From CAXBMB01 sp052078155 (GTDB taxonomy: Bacteria; Pseudomonadota; Alphaproteobacteria; Kiloniellales; DSM-21159), in contig JBQJBP010000004.1 in the NCBI GenBank assembly GCA_052078155.1, positions 124,001-188,000 on the forward strand: DNA of 64,000 nt, read 5' to 3'. Made by a program: the position numbers and the translations under genes. How positions within the stretch are numbered: the stretch's first letter is position 1; the number at the start of each line of letters is the position of its first letter. Positions 42,650-51,115 of this stretch are shown here, piece by piece. The notes below the pieces were generated by a model. The model ran no database searches. It was not told the DNA's origin and was given only the letters and a program-made list of their open reading frames with translations.

Positions 42650-43624
42650 ATGCAGTATAAACTTCTAGGCAAAACCGGCGTTCAGGTATCTGAACTCTGC
42701 TTTGGCACCATGTCTTTTGGTGGTGACGCCGACAAAGCCGAATCAGCCCGCCTTTACAAAGCCACCCGCGATGCCGGGATCAACTTCTACGACTGCGCCA
42801 ATGCCTACAGTGCCGGGGGCGCTGAAGAAATCCTGGGCGAGTTGATGGCCGGCGAGCGGGATCAGCTGGTCATCACCAGCAAATGCAACAATCCCACCAG
42901 CGGTGACATCAATGATCAGGGCAACAGCCGCCGGCATATCAAAAAAGCCGTGGAAGACAGCCTGAAGCGCCTGAAAACCGATCGCCTGGACGTGCTGTTC
43001 CTGCACAAGTGGGACCCCCTGACTCCGGTGGAGGAAAGCCTGCGGGCCCTGGAAGACCTGATGCGCGACGGCAAGATTCTCTATAGCGGCGCCAGCAACT
43101 TTGCGGCCTGGCAGGTGGCCAAAGCCCTGGGCATTTCAGAGCGCAAGGGCTGGGCCTGCTTTGATGTCATTCAGCCCATGTATTCGCTGGTCAAAAGGCA
43201 GGCGGAAGTGGAGATTCTGCCCCAGGCAGCAGCTGAAAACCTGGGCGTTATCTCTTACTCCCCTGTGGGGGGCGGACTGCTGAGCGGCAAGTATGGCCCG
43301 GCTGGAAAACGACCCGAGCAGGGCCGCATCCAGGACAACAAGATGTACAACAACCGCTACAGCGAAGACTGGGTTTTTGAGACAGCCGGGGCCTTTACCC
43401 AGCTGGCTCGTGACAAAGGAGTGCATCCGGTCAGCCTGGCTGTGGCCTGGGTGGCAGCTCATGGTGCAGTCACCTGCCCCATCATCGGGGCCCGGTCGGT
43501 AGAACAGCTGCAACCGTCGCTGGACTCCATCGCTGTTGACATGACCGGGGAGCTGCGCGCCGAGATCTCAGCTCTGTCACGCCAACCCGCCCCGGCCACC
43601 GACCGCCTGGAAGAACAGCTTTAA
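42650..43624 (+). CDS. Aldo/keto reductase
   Basis: A 324-residue NADPH-dependent oxidoreductase with a TIM barrel. The tetrad is visible: Asp and Tyr in FYDCANAYS, Lys in VITSKC and His in LDVLFLHKWD. The nucleotide-binding end has GVISYSPVGGGLLSGKYG and later AVTCPIIGARSVEQLQ. It belongs to the YakC/Tas-like group; substrate unknown. GGAGCAGGGGG lies upstream of the ATG. It converges on the LysE-type gene with 23 bases between. Confidence 0.92.
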   Translation: MQYKLLGKTGVQVSELCFGTMSFGGDADKAESARLYKATRDAGINFYDCANAYSAGGAEEILGELMAGERDQLVITSKCNNPTSGDINDQGNSRRHIKKAVEDSLKRLKTDRLDVLFLHKWDPLTPVEESLRALEDLMRDGKILYSGASNFAAWQVAKALGISERKGWACFDVIQPMYSLVKRQAEVEILPQAAAENLGVISYSPVGGGLLSGKYGPAGKRPEQGRIQDNKMYNNRYSEDWVFETAGAFTQLARDKGVHPVSLAVAWVAAHGAVTCPIIGARSVEQLQPSLDSIAVDMTGELRAEISALSRQPAPATDRLEEQL

Positions 43625-43647
43625 CAGAGGCGGTTCCTCTTTGCCGT

Positions 43648-44259
43648 TCACCACAGTTTGGCAAAGAGCGCCGGGATCATGGTCACGATCAGCAAGAGGG
43701 CCATGATGTGATTGAAAACAACCACGCGCCTGCCCTGTCCCAGAAGGCGTTTAAGCGCCACGCCGGACAGGGCCCACAGGCTGATTGACGGCAGATTCAC
43801 CAGGGCAAAAACAAGAATCAGCAACAGCAGGGCCATGAGTCCCCCGTCCGGGTCGCCATAGGAAACGGTGACAATCAGGGCAACGGCCCAGGCTTTTGGA
43901 TTCAACAGCTGAAACAACGCTGCCTGGATAAAAGAGATGGGTTTATCAAGCACCTCTTCCTTGTCCGGTCCAAGTGAGCGGCTGCGCGAGATCTTCCAGG
44001 CCAGCCAGACGACATAGAGTCCACAGGAAACCTGCAGCCCTGCATAAAGCCAGGGTGTACTTTCCAACAGCTGCCCCAGCCCCAATCCAACTCCCAAGAC
44101 CATGGAGAGGAACCCCAAACTGATTCCCAGCACCAGGGGAAGGCTGCGCCAGAAGCCAAAGTTCACACCCGACGCCAGAAGCAGAAAGTTGCCCGGCCCC
44201 GGGGATACAGACATGACAAAAGCAAAGCCCATCAAGGCGAAAAGAGATTGAATAGCCAC
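43648..44259 (-). CDS. LysE/RhtB family exporter
   Basis: A 203-residue membrane protein with about six spans. The family start is seen in ALMGFAFVMSVSPGPGNFLLLASGVNFG and NPKAWAVALIVTVS in the middle. LysE-type carriers export amino acids or derivatives; the substrate is open. It starts at GTG 44259 with AAGGA upstream. The AraC-type gene at 44442 is divergent and likely regulates it. Confidence 0.88.
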   Translation of the reverse strand: MAIQSLFALMGFAFVMSVSPGPGNFLLLASGVNFGFWRSLPLVLGISLGFLSMVLGVGLGLGQLLESTPWLYAGLQVSCGLYVVWLAWKISRSRSLGPDKEEVLDKPISFIQAALFQLLNPKAWAVALIVTVSYGDPDGGLMALLLLILVFALVNLPSISLWALSGVALKRLLGQGRRVVVFNHIMALLLIVTMIPALFAKLW

Positions 44260-44441
44260 GGCTGTTCCTTTCCAGATCCGGCAACAATAACAAGCCGAAA
44301 GACAGTCAGACGGAGCCAATTGACCCGTTGCCTTTTCCTGTCAGTCAGCTTTCAGACAGCCAGCATCTTGACCATCGGAACCCCCTAAGGCACTTTTCGA
44401 ACATCCCCATTTTTTATTCAATCGTCTCAGATTTTGCAGAA

Positions 44442-45404
44442 ATGAATAAAAATGATCTGATAACTGATCTCTGCAGCACGCTCCGCTTGCGGGCCCGGCT
44501 CTACTTTGAGGCAGAGTTTCGGGGTCAGGTAGCTGTCGAACTGCAGTCGGAAAAACGGCACATTCGCTTTCACCTCGTACGGCAGGGACACTGCTGGGTC
44601 GCTCTACCGGGGCAGGATGCCCAGCGTCTGGAAGAAGGCGACATCGTCATGATCCCGGACGGGGCTGGTCAGATCCTGTCCACAGCGCCTGACCTGGACC
44701 CCGTCACCCTTTCCGATCTTCTGGCAGCAGACGCCTTAAAGGACAACCTTCTAAGAGGTGGTGAGGGCCCCATCCGCTGCCGGATGGTTTGTGGCTTTTG
44801 CCAGTTGGATGAAGCGCTTCTTCATCCGTTGCTGCAGAGCCTGCCGGATCTGCTGATCATCCGGCAGCAGGAACTGGGCAAGGAGCCCTGGACCGCCGCT
44901 GCTCTGCGGTTGCTGTCGCTGGAAAGTGCTTTGATCGGCGACGGCAGTGGCGCCACCCTTCCGCGCTTGCTGGAGATTCTCTTCATCCAGACCCTGCGGC
45001 GCCTGACCACGGCTGAAGCAGACCATCTCTTTCCAGGCAATCGACAACCGGGCTTCACAGCGGCTCTGATGGATCCGCAGATTTCCAAAGCCCTGCAAGC
45101 CATCCATCAAACACCGGAAAAACCCTGGCGAATGGAAGATCTTGCCCGGGAAGCAGGCATGTCACGGGCCCGTTTTGCCGAGCGTTTTACCAGACTGGTG
45201 GGCAAGCCCCCCATCGGATATCTGACTGACTGGCGTCTGCTGAAAGCCAGAACCTTACTGCTGCAAAGCAATCTGGATATGGCGGAAGTCGCAGCGCGCA
45301 GCGGATACGCCTCCCTGCCGTCTTTTTCCAGTCGCTTCAAAAAGGTCTTTGGCCAGGGTCCTGGTGCCTTCCGTCGTGAGGCACTTGGCGGCACGCTCAG
45401 ATAA
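44442..45404 (+). CDS. AraC family regulator with cupin-type sensor domain
   Basis: A 320-residue regulator. The N-terminal part (residues about 10-200) looks like the Cupin_6 ligand-binding type: FRGQVAVELQSEKRHIRFHLVRQGHCWVALPG in two strands and RLEEGDIVMIPDGAGQIL. The C-terminal HTH pair includes MEDLAREAGMSRARFAERFTRLVG in parts and VAARSGYASLPSFSSRFKK. The start at 44442 is preferred over the longer frame from 44328. Divergent from the LysE-type exporter; converges on pncB with 38 bases between. Confidence 0.87.
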   Translation: MNKNDLITDLCSTLRLRARLYFEAEFRGQVAVELQSEKRHIRFHLVRQGHCWVALPGQDAQRLEEGDIVMIPDGAGQILSTAPDLDPVTLSDLLAADALKDNLLRGGEGPIRCRMVCGFCQLDEALLHPLLQSLPDLLIIRQQELGKEPWTAAALRLLSLESALIGDGSGATLPRLLEILFIQTLRRLTTAEADHLFPGNRQPGFTAALMDPQISKALQAIHQTPEKPWRMEDLAREAGMSRARFAERFTRLVGKPPIGYLTDWRLLKARTLLLQSNLDMAEVAARSGYASLPSFSSRFKKVFGQGPGAFRREALGGTLR

Positions 45405-45442
45405 ACCTGCTAGTTAGGCTGGCTGTTCCCTCGCTCAGACCT

Positions 45443-46648
45443 TCAGTCGCGGTGCAGGAACTCCCGGCCCACCTTGACCCTGGGTTCACCGTCATACTCC
45501 ACAATATCGGCCGTGGCGTAGGTTTCAGTCCAGCGGGTGGGCAGGTAGCTGCCGGTGCCGATCACATCAACCGGCACCTGGGCTTCTTTCATGGCCTTGC
45601 ACTTTTTCGGGCCAAAACCTGAAGAGGCCACGATCTTGACCTTGTCGAACCCGGCCTCATCCAGACGGTTGCGCAAATGCCAGATGGCCGCCGCCGAAAC
45701 GCCGGAGCCCACCAAATAGCGCAGCTCTTCCTCGGTTCGGTAGCCCTGGATGGCGTCTGGCGCGTGCTGTTCAAGCACCTTGTAAGATTCCGACGGTCCC
45801 AGCTCTTCCAGATAGCGGCTGCCGGGCACATCAACGCGCACAGACAGGCTGCCTTCAGCCGCCCGTTCCGGAAAACGGCGGCAGACGGCCAGAGCATCGG
45901 TCACTTCCTGGGCAAAGTAATCCACCAGAACCGTCATGGGTTCATCGGGAAAAACCTCATTGTACATTTCCGCCGCCCGAACGGTGGAACCCGCATAGCC
46001 GATCAGGGCATGAGGCATGGTGCCCTTGCCGCGTGTGTGGCCAAAGAAATGGGCGGTGGCGTCCGTGGCATTGCCGACAAAGCCGACAGAGCCAACCTTG
46101 CGCTGGGCACGGGCGGAGCCGACCGAGGCGGCATAAGCCATCAGTTCCGCCATTTCGGTCCCCGCACAGTGCCGGGCATCCATGGCCAGAAAAGACACAG
46201 CTGGCAGATCGGCACAGATGGAAAAGGCGTTGTAAGCCGCCACACAGGCCGGCCCCAGCTTCTGCAGCATCAGGGTTTCCAGATCCACCAGATGGATCAG
46301 CGGCCCGGTCATATAGAAGATTGGCTGCCCGGCCCCGACCCATTTGCCTTCGGCATAGCGCAGGTCAATGTCGACCTCAAAACCCCGTTCGGCGGCCACT
46401 TTCTGCAGCCATTCAATGGCCAGCCGCGGCGCCGAAACCACCGGGCGTCGCATAAAGACGGCATAGGTTGCGGTGACATCCCCGAAATGGGCGACGGTGG
46501 CCTTCGTCCGCTTGAAGTAGACATCGGTCCAACCGGAGATTTCAGACTCAGCCTGAGGCCCGCACAGGGGGCCTTTGGCATCGGGATTCTGCGGCATGTT
46601 TGGCTGCATCGGCTGGGCGTCTTGCGCCAGCCCCCCCTTCTTAGACAT
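45443..46648 (-). CDS. pncB: Nicotinate phosphoribosyltransferase
   Basis: A 401-residue enzyme of NAD salvage that joins nicotinate and PRPP. Typical stretches: TDVYFKRTKATVAHFGDVTATYAVFMRRP in two parts near residue 40, the ARHCAGTEMAELMAYAASVGSAR region, a GTMPHALIGYAGSTVRAAEMYNE segment in which the conserved His is seen, and ASSGFGPKKCKAM with GTGSYLPTRW near the end. The N-terminal 35 residues are polar and unconserved. Complements nadE at 36825 in NAD synthesis, though not linked. Confidence 0.9.
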   Translation of the reverse strand: MSKKGGLAQDAQPMQPNMPQNPDAKGPLCGPQAESEISGWTDVYFKRTKATVAHFGDVTATYAVFMRRPVVSAPRLAIEWLQKVAAERGFEVDIDLRYAEGKWVGAGQPIFYMTGPLIHLVDLETLMLQKLGPACVAAYNAFSICADLPAVSFLAMDARHCAGTEMAELMAYAASVGSARAQRKVGSVGFVGNATDATAHFFGHTRGKGTMPHALIGYAGSTVRAAEMYNEVFPDEPMTVLVDYFAQEVTDALAVCRRFPERAAEGSLSVRVDVPGSRYLEELGPSESYKVLEQHAPDAIQGYRTEEELRYLVGSGVSAAAIWHLRNRLDEAGFDKVKIVASSGFGPKKCKAMKEAQVPVDVIGTGSYLPTRWTETYATADIVEYDGEPRVKVGREFLHRD

Positions 46649-46742
46649 CGGATTTCCTCTTGGAACCTGCTGTCAACACAGCCGCTTGTTCCTGTCGATG
46701 GCAGGACGGCCGGTTGCGCAAAACTCCACCCAACTATCTGTT

Positions 46743-46781
46743 GCGGCGGGCCTGAAATTTCCAGACCCGCCGCATTTTTTT
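46743..46781 (+). terminator. Strong terminator hairpin, plus-oriented, between two minus genes
   Basis: GCGGCGGG (46743-46750) pairs with CCCGCCGC (46766-46773), followed on the plus strand by ATTTTTTT. Both flanking genes are on the minus strand, where no T-run follows. It may still end the upstream aroG-type transcript, or end an unseen plus-strand RNA. Confidence 0.6.
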
Positions 46782-46849
46782 CAGTCACCCCGGACCTGCC
46801 GGGGAAAAGACCGTTAAACTCCTGATAGGCGCTTTTGTCACCTGCCGTT

Positions 46850-48235
46850 TCAGGCGCTGACAGCAGCACCCAACTGACGGCCGTTCAGCCGTTCTGTTTT
46901 CAGCTCTTCCGCAATCAGGAAGGCCAGTTCGAGTGCCTGGCTGGCATTGAGGCGCGGATCACAGGAGGTGTGATACCGATCCCCCAGCATACCTTCGCTG
47001 ATGGCCTGGGCCCCACCGGTGCATTCGGTGACGTCCTGACCGGTCATTTCAAAATGCACGCCGCCGGCATAGCTGCCTTCAGCCCGGTGGATCTGGAAGA
47101 ACTCCCGTACTTCCTGCAGCACCCGGTCGAACGGACGGGTTTTGTATCCGCTGGACGACTTGATGGTGTTGCCGTGCATGGGGTCACAGGACCAGACCAC
47201 ATTGCGGCCTTCTGCGGCCACCCGGCGGATCAGGTTCGGCAGCCCGTCGCCGACCTTGCCAGCGCCCATGCGAGAGATCAGGGTCAGACGGCCCGGATCA
47301 TTGTTGGGGTTCAGCTTGTCGATCAGGCGGATCAGATCATCCGGATCCATGGTCGGACCGCACTTCATGCCAATGGGATTGTGCACCCCGGCCAGGAAGT
47401 CCACATGGGCGTGGTCCAGCTGGCGGGTGCGATCCCCGATCCACAGCATATGGGCAGACAGGGCGTACCATTTACCGGTCAGGCTATCGACCCGGGTCAG
47501 TGCTTCCTCGTAAGGCAGCAGCAGGGCTTCGTGACTGGTGTAGAACTCCGTTTCCCGCAGGGCGTTTACAGAGTCCGGGGTGACGCCACAGGCTTCCATG
47601 AAGGCCAGAGCCTCATCGATACGGGCGGCCAGCTCTTCATAGCGCTCACCCTGGGCAGAGCCACTGACAAAATCCAGGTTCCAGCGGTGCACCTTGTGCA
47701 GATCCGCAAAACCGCCCTGGGCGAAGGCCCGCAGCAGGTTCAGGGTCGAAGCGGCCTGATTGTAGGCCCGCAGCATGCGATCCGGATCGGGCACGCGCGA
47801 CGCTTCATTGAAGTCGTTGTCATTGATGATGTCGCCGCGGTAGCTGGGCAGCTCCACGCCATCCACCGTCTCCGTCGGTGCAGACCGGGGTTTGGCGAAC
47901 TGACCGGCCATGCGTCCCACCTTCACGATGGGCACAGATGCCCCGTAGGTCAGGGCAACGGCCATCTGCAGCATCACCTTGAAGGTGTCGCGGATGTTGT
48001 TGGGGTGGAATTCAGCAAAGGACTCAGCACAGTCCCCGCCTTGCAGCAAAAAGGCTTTCCCTTCAGCCACCTGGCCCAGAGACTCACGCAGACGCCGGGC
48101 TTCCCCTGCAAAAACCAGTGGCGGAAACTCTTTCAGAGTAGCTTCTACGGCCTCTAGTTTTTCCTGATCCTGATAATCAGGCATCTGAAGGGCTGGCTTA
48201 CTGCGCCAGTTCTGCGGGGTCCATTTGGAAGTCAT
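46850..48235 (-). CDS. 3-Deoxy-7-phosphoheptulonate synthase, class II
   Basis: A 461-residue class II DAHP synthase, the first step of the shikimate pathway (PEP plus erythrose 4-phosphate). Class II signatures: LLQGGDCAESFAEFHPNNI, GDIINDNDFN, MKCGPTMDPDDLI, WSCDPMHGNTIKSSSG and GVHFEMTGQDVTECTGG, which hold the metal ligands. The start at 48235 (MTSKWTPQNWRSKPALQMP) matches the family start; the frame is open to 48289. This is the plant/actinobacterial/alphaproteobacterial type, not the E. coli AroFGH type. Confidence 0.95.
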   Translation of the reverse strand: MTSKWTPQNWRSKPALQMPDYQDQEKLEAVEATLKEFPPLVFAGEARRLRESLGQVAEGKAFLLQGGDCAESFAEFHPNNIRDTFKVMLQMAVALTYGASVPIVKVGRMAGQFAKPRSAPTETVDGVELPSYRGDIINDNDFNEASRVPDPDRMLRAYNQAASTLNLLRAFAQGGFADLHKVHRWNLDFVSGSAQGERYEELAARIDEALAFMEACGVTPDSVNALRETEFYTSHEALLLPYEEALTRVDSLTGKWYALSAHMLWIGDRTRQLDHAHVDFLAGVHNPIGMKCGPTMDPDDLIRLIDKLNPNNDPGRLTLISRMGAGKVGDGLPNLIRRVAAEGRNVVWSCDPMHGNTIKSSSGYKTRPFDRVLQEVREFFQIHRAEGSYAGGVHFEMTGQDVTECTGGAQAISEGMLGDRYHTSCDPRLNASQALELAFLIAEELKTERLNGRQLGAAVSA

Positions 48236-48607
48236 CGCCTTACTCAGCCATCCTAACAACAAGTGTCTACCCTGCCAGACGGGTGTCATTGATCAGGGCT
48301 TGAAGGTCTTTTTCCAAGCACTCTGACAGGCAGGAATTTCGGTTGTAGCCATAAGGTGGTGTCAAATCCAGCCGAAACACCCACTTTTACAGGAAAAAGC
48401 GCTAAGCCGCCGGTTTCTTAAAGGGCCTGCACGCGCGCCTGGGACTTTACTGTCCGAACAAAAACTCAAAGCCTCTCGCGACAGTAACAGTCTGTTGATT
48501 GTTGTTTGATTACATGATCAGCGAAAAAGAGACATCTACATGAGACGCGGAACACGCAGTCCCTGCGGTTCAGTCACATGAGCAATAACCAAGAAATCGA
48601 GGTAACA
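48236..48607. other. Divergent spacer between DAHP synthase and cupredoxin-like genes
   Basis: About 370 bases with no gene recognised; AT-richer around 48485-48530, where the plus-strand promoter may be. Confidence 0.45.
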
Positions 48608-49102
48608 ATGGTCAAATCCCCTCTGGCCCTCGCCATCCCCCTTTCCGTCGGTGCGTTTTTTGCTGCGGGACTTGGCCTGACGAGCCAAACACTGGCTGCC
48701 CCGCAGGTCGTCACCCTAACCCAGACAGCCTGCGAGTTCATCGAAGCCGAAAACGGCGTCGATCACGGCTATACCTCCAGCAAAAAAGCCGACTGTGAAG
48801 CCATCAACGCCAAAAGCGGTGAAGAACGGCTGGCAAAGGCTGAAGTCCTTACCCTGAAAGCAGGTGACTACGTTTTTAAGGTGTCCAATCAGGACGTACC
48901 TTATGAACTGGGTTTCTGGATCCGGGAGGCCGATTACGACTGGCGCAACCCGCTGGATAAGATCAACAAGATCAGCGTTTCCGGCGGCGGCCTGCACGAA
49001 GGCAAAACCAACGACTATGCCGTCACCCTCAAACCGGGTGAGTACCTCTATTCCTGCCCGCTCAACACCACCCCCAACTACAAACTGGTGGTGACAGAGT
49101 AA
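48608..49102 (+). CDS. Secreted cupredoxin-like protein
   Basis: A 164-residue exported protein. Residues 1-31 form a signal peptide ending near TLAAP. The mature part is beta-rich with Cys in TACEFIEAENG and KKADCEAIN (possible disulfide), then LKAGDYVFKVSNQDVPYELGFW and a C-terminal PGEYLYSCPLNTTPNYKLVV, which resembles a plastocyanin-type copper loop. The usual second His ligand is not evident, so copper binding is uncertain. GAGGTAACA places the ATG at 48608 rather than 48578. Confidence 0.65.
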   Translation: MVKSPLALAIPLSVGAFFAAGLGLTSQTLAAPQVVTLTQTACEFIEAENGVDHGYTSSKKADCEAINAKSGEERLAKAEVLTLKAGDYVFKVSNQDVPYELGFWIREADYDWRNPLDKINKISVSGGGLHEGKTNDYAVTLKPGEYLYSCPLNTTPNYKLVVTE

Positions 49103-49190
49103 GCAGTCTGCCGTTTTTGGTTTACAGAATGCTCCCCACCCCCTCCGTAAGTTTCCTCCCTTACACCAAATAGCCTCTGGGGAGCGGCCG

Positions 49191-49226
49191 AAAGAGAGAG
49201 ACTGTTATCGGTCTCTCTCTTTTTTT
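49191..49226 (+). terminator. Terminator after the cupredoxin-like gene, possibly bidirectional
   Basis: AAAGAGAGAGAC (49191-49202) pairs with GTCTCTCTCTTT (49211-49222), with a T-run on the plus strand. It also sits just beyond the stop of the minus-strand nuclease-like gene. Confidence 0.85.
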
Positions 49227-49230
49227 GTCT

Positions 49231-50322
49231 TCAAAGACGCTCCAGCACCCTCTGATACTGGCGCAGTACAGAGGCCAGATCCCCGGAGTAGTTCTGACGC
49301 CAGCATCCCTGCAGCCAGCAGGAGATATCCTCCCGATAGGACAGGCAGAGCAGGCTTTCTGCCAGAGCCCTCTGCTGCGCCTGTGAGGTCTTTGCGTCGC
49401 TGAAGGCCAGATGATCGGGGAAGCGTCCCTGTGGAGAGAGGTAGACCAGCTGAATGTAGGGCCAGTGGCCGCGCTCCTGTTCCAGCCAGGACCAGTAGCG
49501 CAGTAACTGTCCGGGCTGGTCACCGGCTCCCAGCTTGTTTTCCACCACAATGGCCGACTTCAACGCCTTGTTCTCCAGCAGCAGATCAAGGCGTCCAAAG
49601 GTCGTGTGGTACTCCTCATAAACCTGCCACCGATCACAATGAGCCTGCCACTCCTGGCTGCTGGGCCAGAACACTCCAGCTGCAGAAAGACGCTGCTGCA
49701 ACAGCCTCAAGAAGGCATTCAGAAATAGTGCCCCCTGCCCATGGCTGCCGTAAGGATCCAGCAGAGAAGCAAGCAGCCGGGAATGGGTAATGACTTCCTT
49801 ATGCTCAATTCTCAACGTGCGAAAGATGTTGAAGCCGCTGTCAGCCTCAGATGCCCTTTGCGCTGAAAGATTCGGCCTGCAGCCCTTCTTCAGATCCGTC
49901 CGCCGCGCCGAACTTCCACGAAATCGGCGCTGTTTGGACAGCTGCCGTATGCGCACCAGCAGCGAACGCAAGGCAAGATCCCGGCCAGCGCTTGCGGCAG
50001 GAGATCCGTTGGCCAAACCGGGTCTCTTTCGGGCGGACGGCAGGCCAGAGGCCTGGCTGACCGGCCGGAAATCAAGAAAGGATTTGGGGTAACAGCCTTC
50101 CGGCAGGCAGGACCTGAGACAAAGCCGGCTGCTGGTTTCGTCCCGCAACAGCCTGCTGATCTGCTGCAGGGCAAGGGCTGCAAAACGATCCCCCAGGGAG
50201 CCCTTGTCCTCAGCACAAAGAGCGAGCAAAGACGAACAGGCGGCCCGGACCTCTGTCACAGCCAGCGCGACTTCGGTCTCTTCATAGTCCAGAGAGTCTC
50301 GCCCAACGTCGCCCTGCGTCAT
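49231..50322 (-). CDS. PD-(D/E)XK nuclease superfamily protein
   Basis: A 363-residue protein. The C-terminal 200 residues match the PDDEXK_4 type: FNIFRTLRIEHKEVITHSRLLASLLDP, then the catalytic region with Asp in FGRLDLLLE, Glu and Lys in VVENK, and Gln in DQPGQLLRYW, and a final LVYLSPQG strand. The N-terminal 150 residues are rich in Arg, Ser and Ala, poorly structured and not recognised. Related proteins occur alone or near defence genes, but no defence partner is adjacent. It may act on DNA or be a stand-alone nuclease of unknown role. Confidence 0.75.
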   Translation of the reverse strand: MTQGDVGRDSLDYEETEVALAVTEVRAACSSLLALCAEDKGSLGDRFAALALQQISRLLRDETSSRLCLRSCLPEGCYPKSFLDFRPVSQASGLPSARKRPGLANGSPAASAGRDLALRSLLVRIRQLSKQRRFRGSSARRTDLKKGCRPNLSAQRASEADSGFNIFRTLRIEHKEVITHSRLLASLLDPYGSHGQGALFLNAFLRLLQQRLSAAGVFWPSSQEWQAHCDRWQVYEEYHTTFGRLDLLLENKALKSAIVVENKLGAGDQPGQLLRYWSWLEQERGHWPYIQLVYLSPQGRFPDHLAFSDAKTSQAQQRALAESLLCLSYREDISCWLQGCWRQNYSGDLASVLRQYQRVLERL

Positions 50323-50466
50323 GGAGGAGTCCCGATACCATCAAAACACGCAATGGCATTCTAGACAGCAACCAGAAGAAAGCAGAAGCAGTTTTCTACC
50401 AATCAGGGATTTGGAAAACAAAACACGCCTTTAAGGACACGTCGCACTGAAAAGGTCTGATGCTGG

Positions 50467-50754
50467 TCACAGACCCTCGACAATCACCACCGAACCTTTG
50501 CTGCAGGATTGCCGCAGTTCTTTCAGGGGGGCGTAGGCATCGCTGTGAAAAAGCGTTCGCGCTGATTCCATATCGGGAAACTTAAAGAGCACCAGACGGG
50601 TTGGTTGCCAGTCGCCTTCCAGCACTTCGTGAGCCCCGCCGCGCACCAAGTACTCTCCGCCGAATGACTCCACCAGAGGTTTCACCTCCGCCATAAACTC
50701 CTGGTACCTCTCCAGATCGAAGATCTCCACATCATAGATCAGATAGGCTGCCAT
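50467..50754 (-). CDS. DUF1330 family protein
   Basis: A 95-residue ferredoxin-like alpha/beta barrel protein: AAYLIYDVEIFDLERYQEFMAEV at the start, LVRGGAHEVLEGDWQPTRLVLFKFPD in the middle and HSDAYAPLKELRQ near the end. The family is of unknown function. GGGGGAGAACC lies upstream of the ATG. It stands alone, with repeat copy 14 upstream of it. Confidence 0.85.
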   Translation of the reverse strand: MAAYLIYDVEIFDLERYQEFMAEVKPLVESFGGEYLVRGGAHEVLEGDWQPTRLVLFKFPDMESARTLFHSDAYAPLKELRQSCSKGSVVIVEGL

Positions 50755-50811
50755 TGACGGTTCTCCCCCTGGGTTTCCTGATCACTCGAGTGAAAGCACG
50801 TCAAGCGGACC

Positions 50812-50949
50812 TAGAGTCAAATCGGTTTAAGCGGAATCACTACGTGATACCACTTGAAGCATAAATTTGCCTCTTTTCAACGTGTTAGAGGATGATTCAC
50901 GGTTTAGGTACAAGCGCAAAGCACTTCTAACCAAACCGATCATGCTCTA
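50812..50949 (+). mobile_element. Dispersed MITE-like element, copy 14 (reference copy)
   Basis: Best-kept type of a 130-138 bp family found 16 times here. The left end is TAGAGTCAAATCGGTTTAAG and the right end AAACCGATCATGCTCTA, imperfect inverted repeats of about 20-24 bases with TA at the tips. Three hairpins lie inside: AAGTG/CACTT enclosing ATCAC/GTGAT; GTGAA/TTCAC enclosing CTCT/AGAG; and GGTTTAG/CTAAACC enclosing AAGCGC/GCGCTT (slightly changed here). No protein is encoded. All copies are intergenic. The structure suggests a non-autonomous (MITE-like) element that inserts at TA. Confidence 0.9.
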
Positions 50950-50960
50950 ACTCATGAGGG

Positions 50961-51001
50961 CACTCAAAGCGCGAAACTCTTTTCAATGGATTAGAGCATA
51001 G
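50961..51001 (+). mobile_element. Fragment of the dispersed element, copy 15
   Basis: Matches only the second-hairpin part (GAAACTCTTTTCAATGGATT), 11 bases after copy 14; probably the remnant of an adjacent copy. Confidence 0.6.
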
Positions 51002-51115
51002 GAGCAAGCGCTGATAGGCCAAAAGAAAAAGGGGAGACTTCCTGCCCCCCCTTTCAAACACCCGCGCACCAAAACCCGCGCTATAGGCTCTTTCCTAAGC
51101 TCCCAGCAGCTGCGC

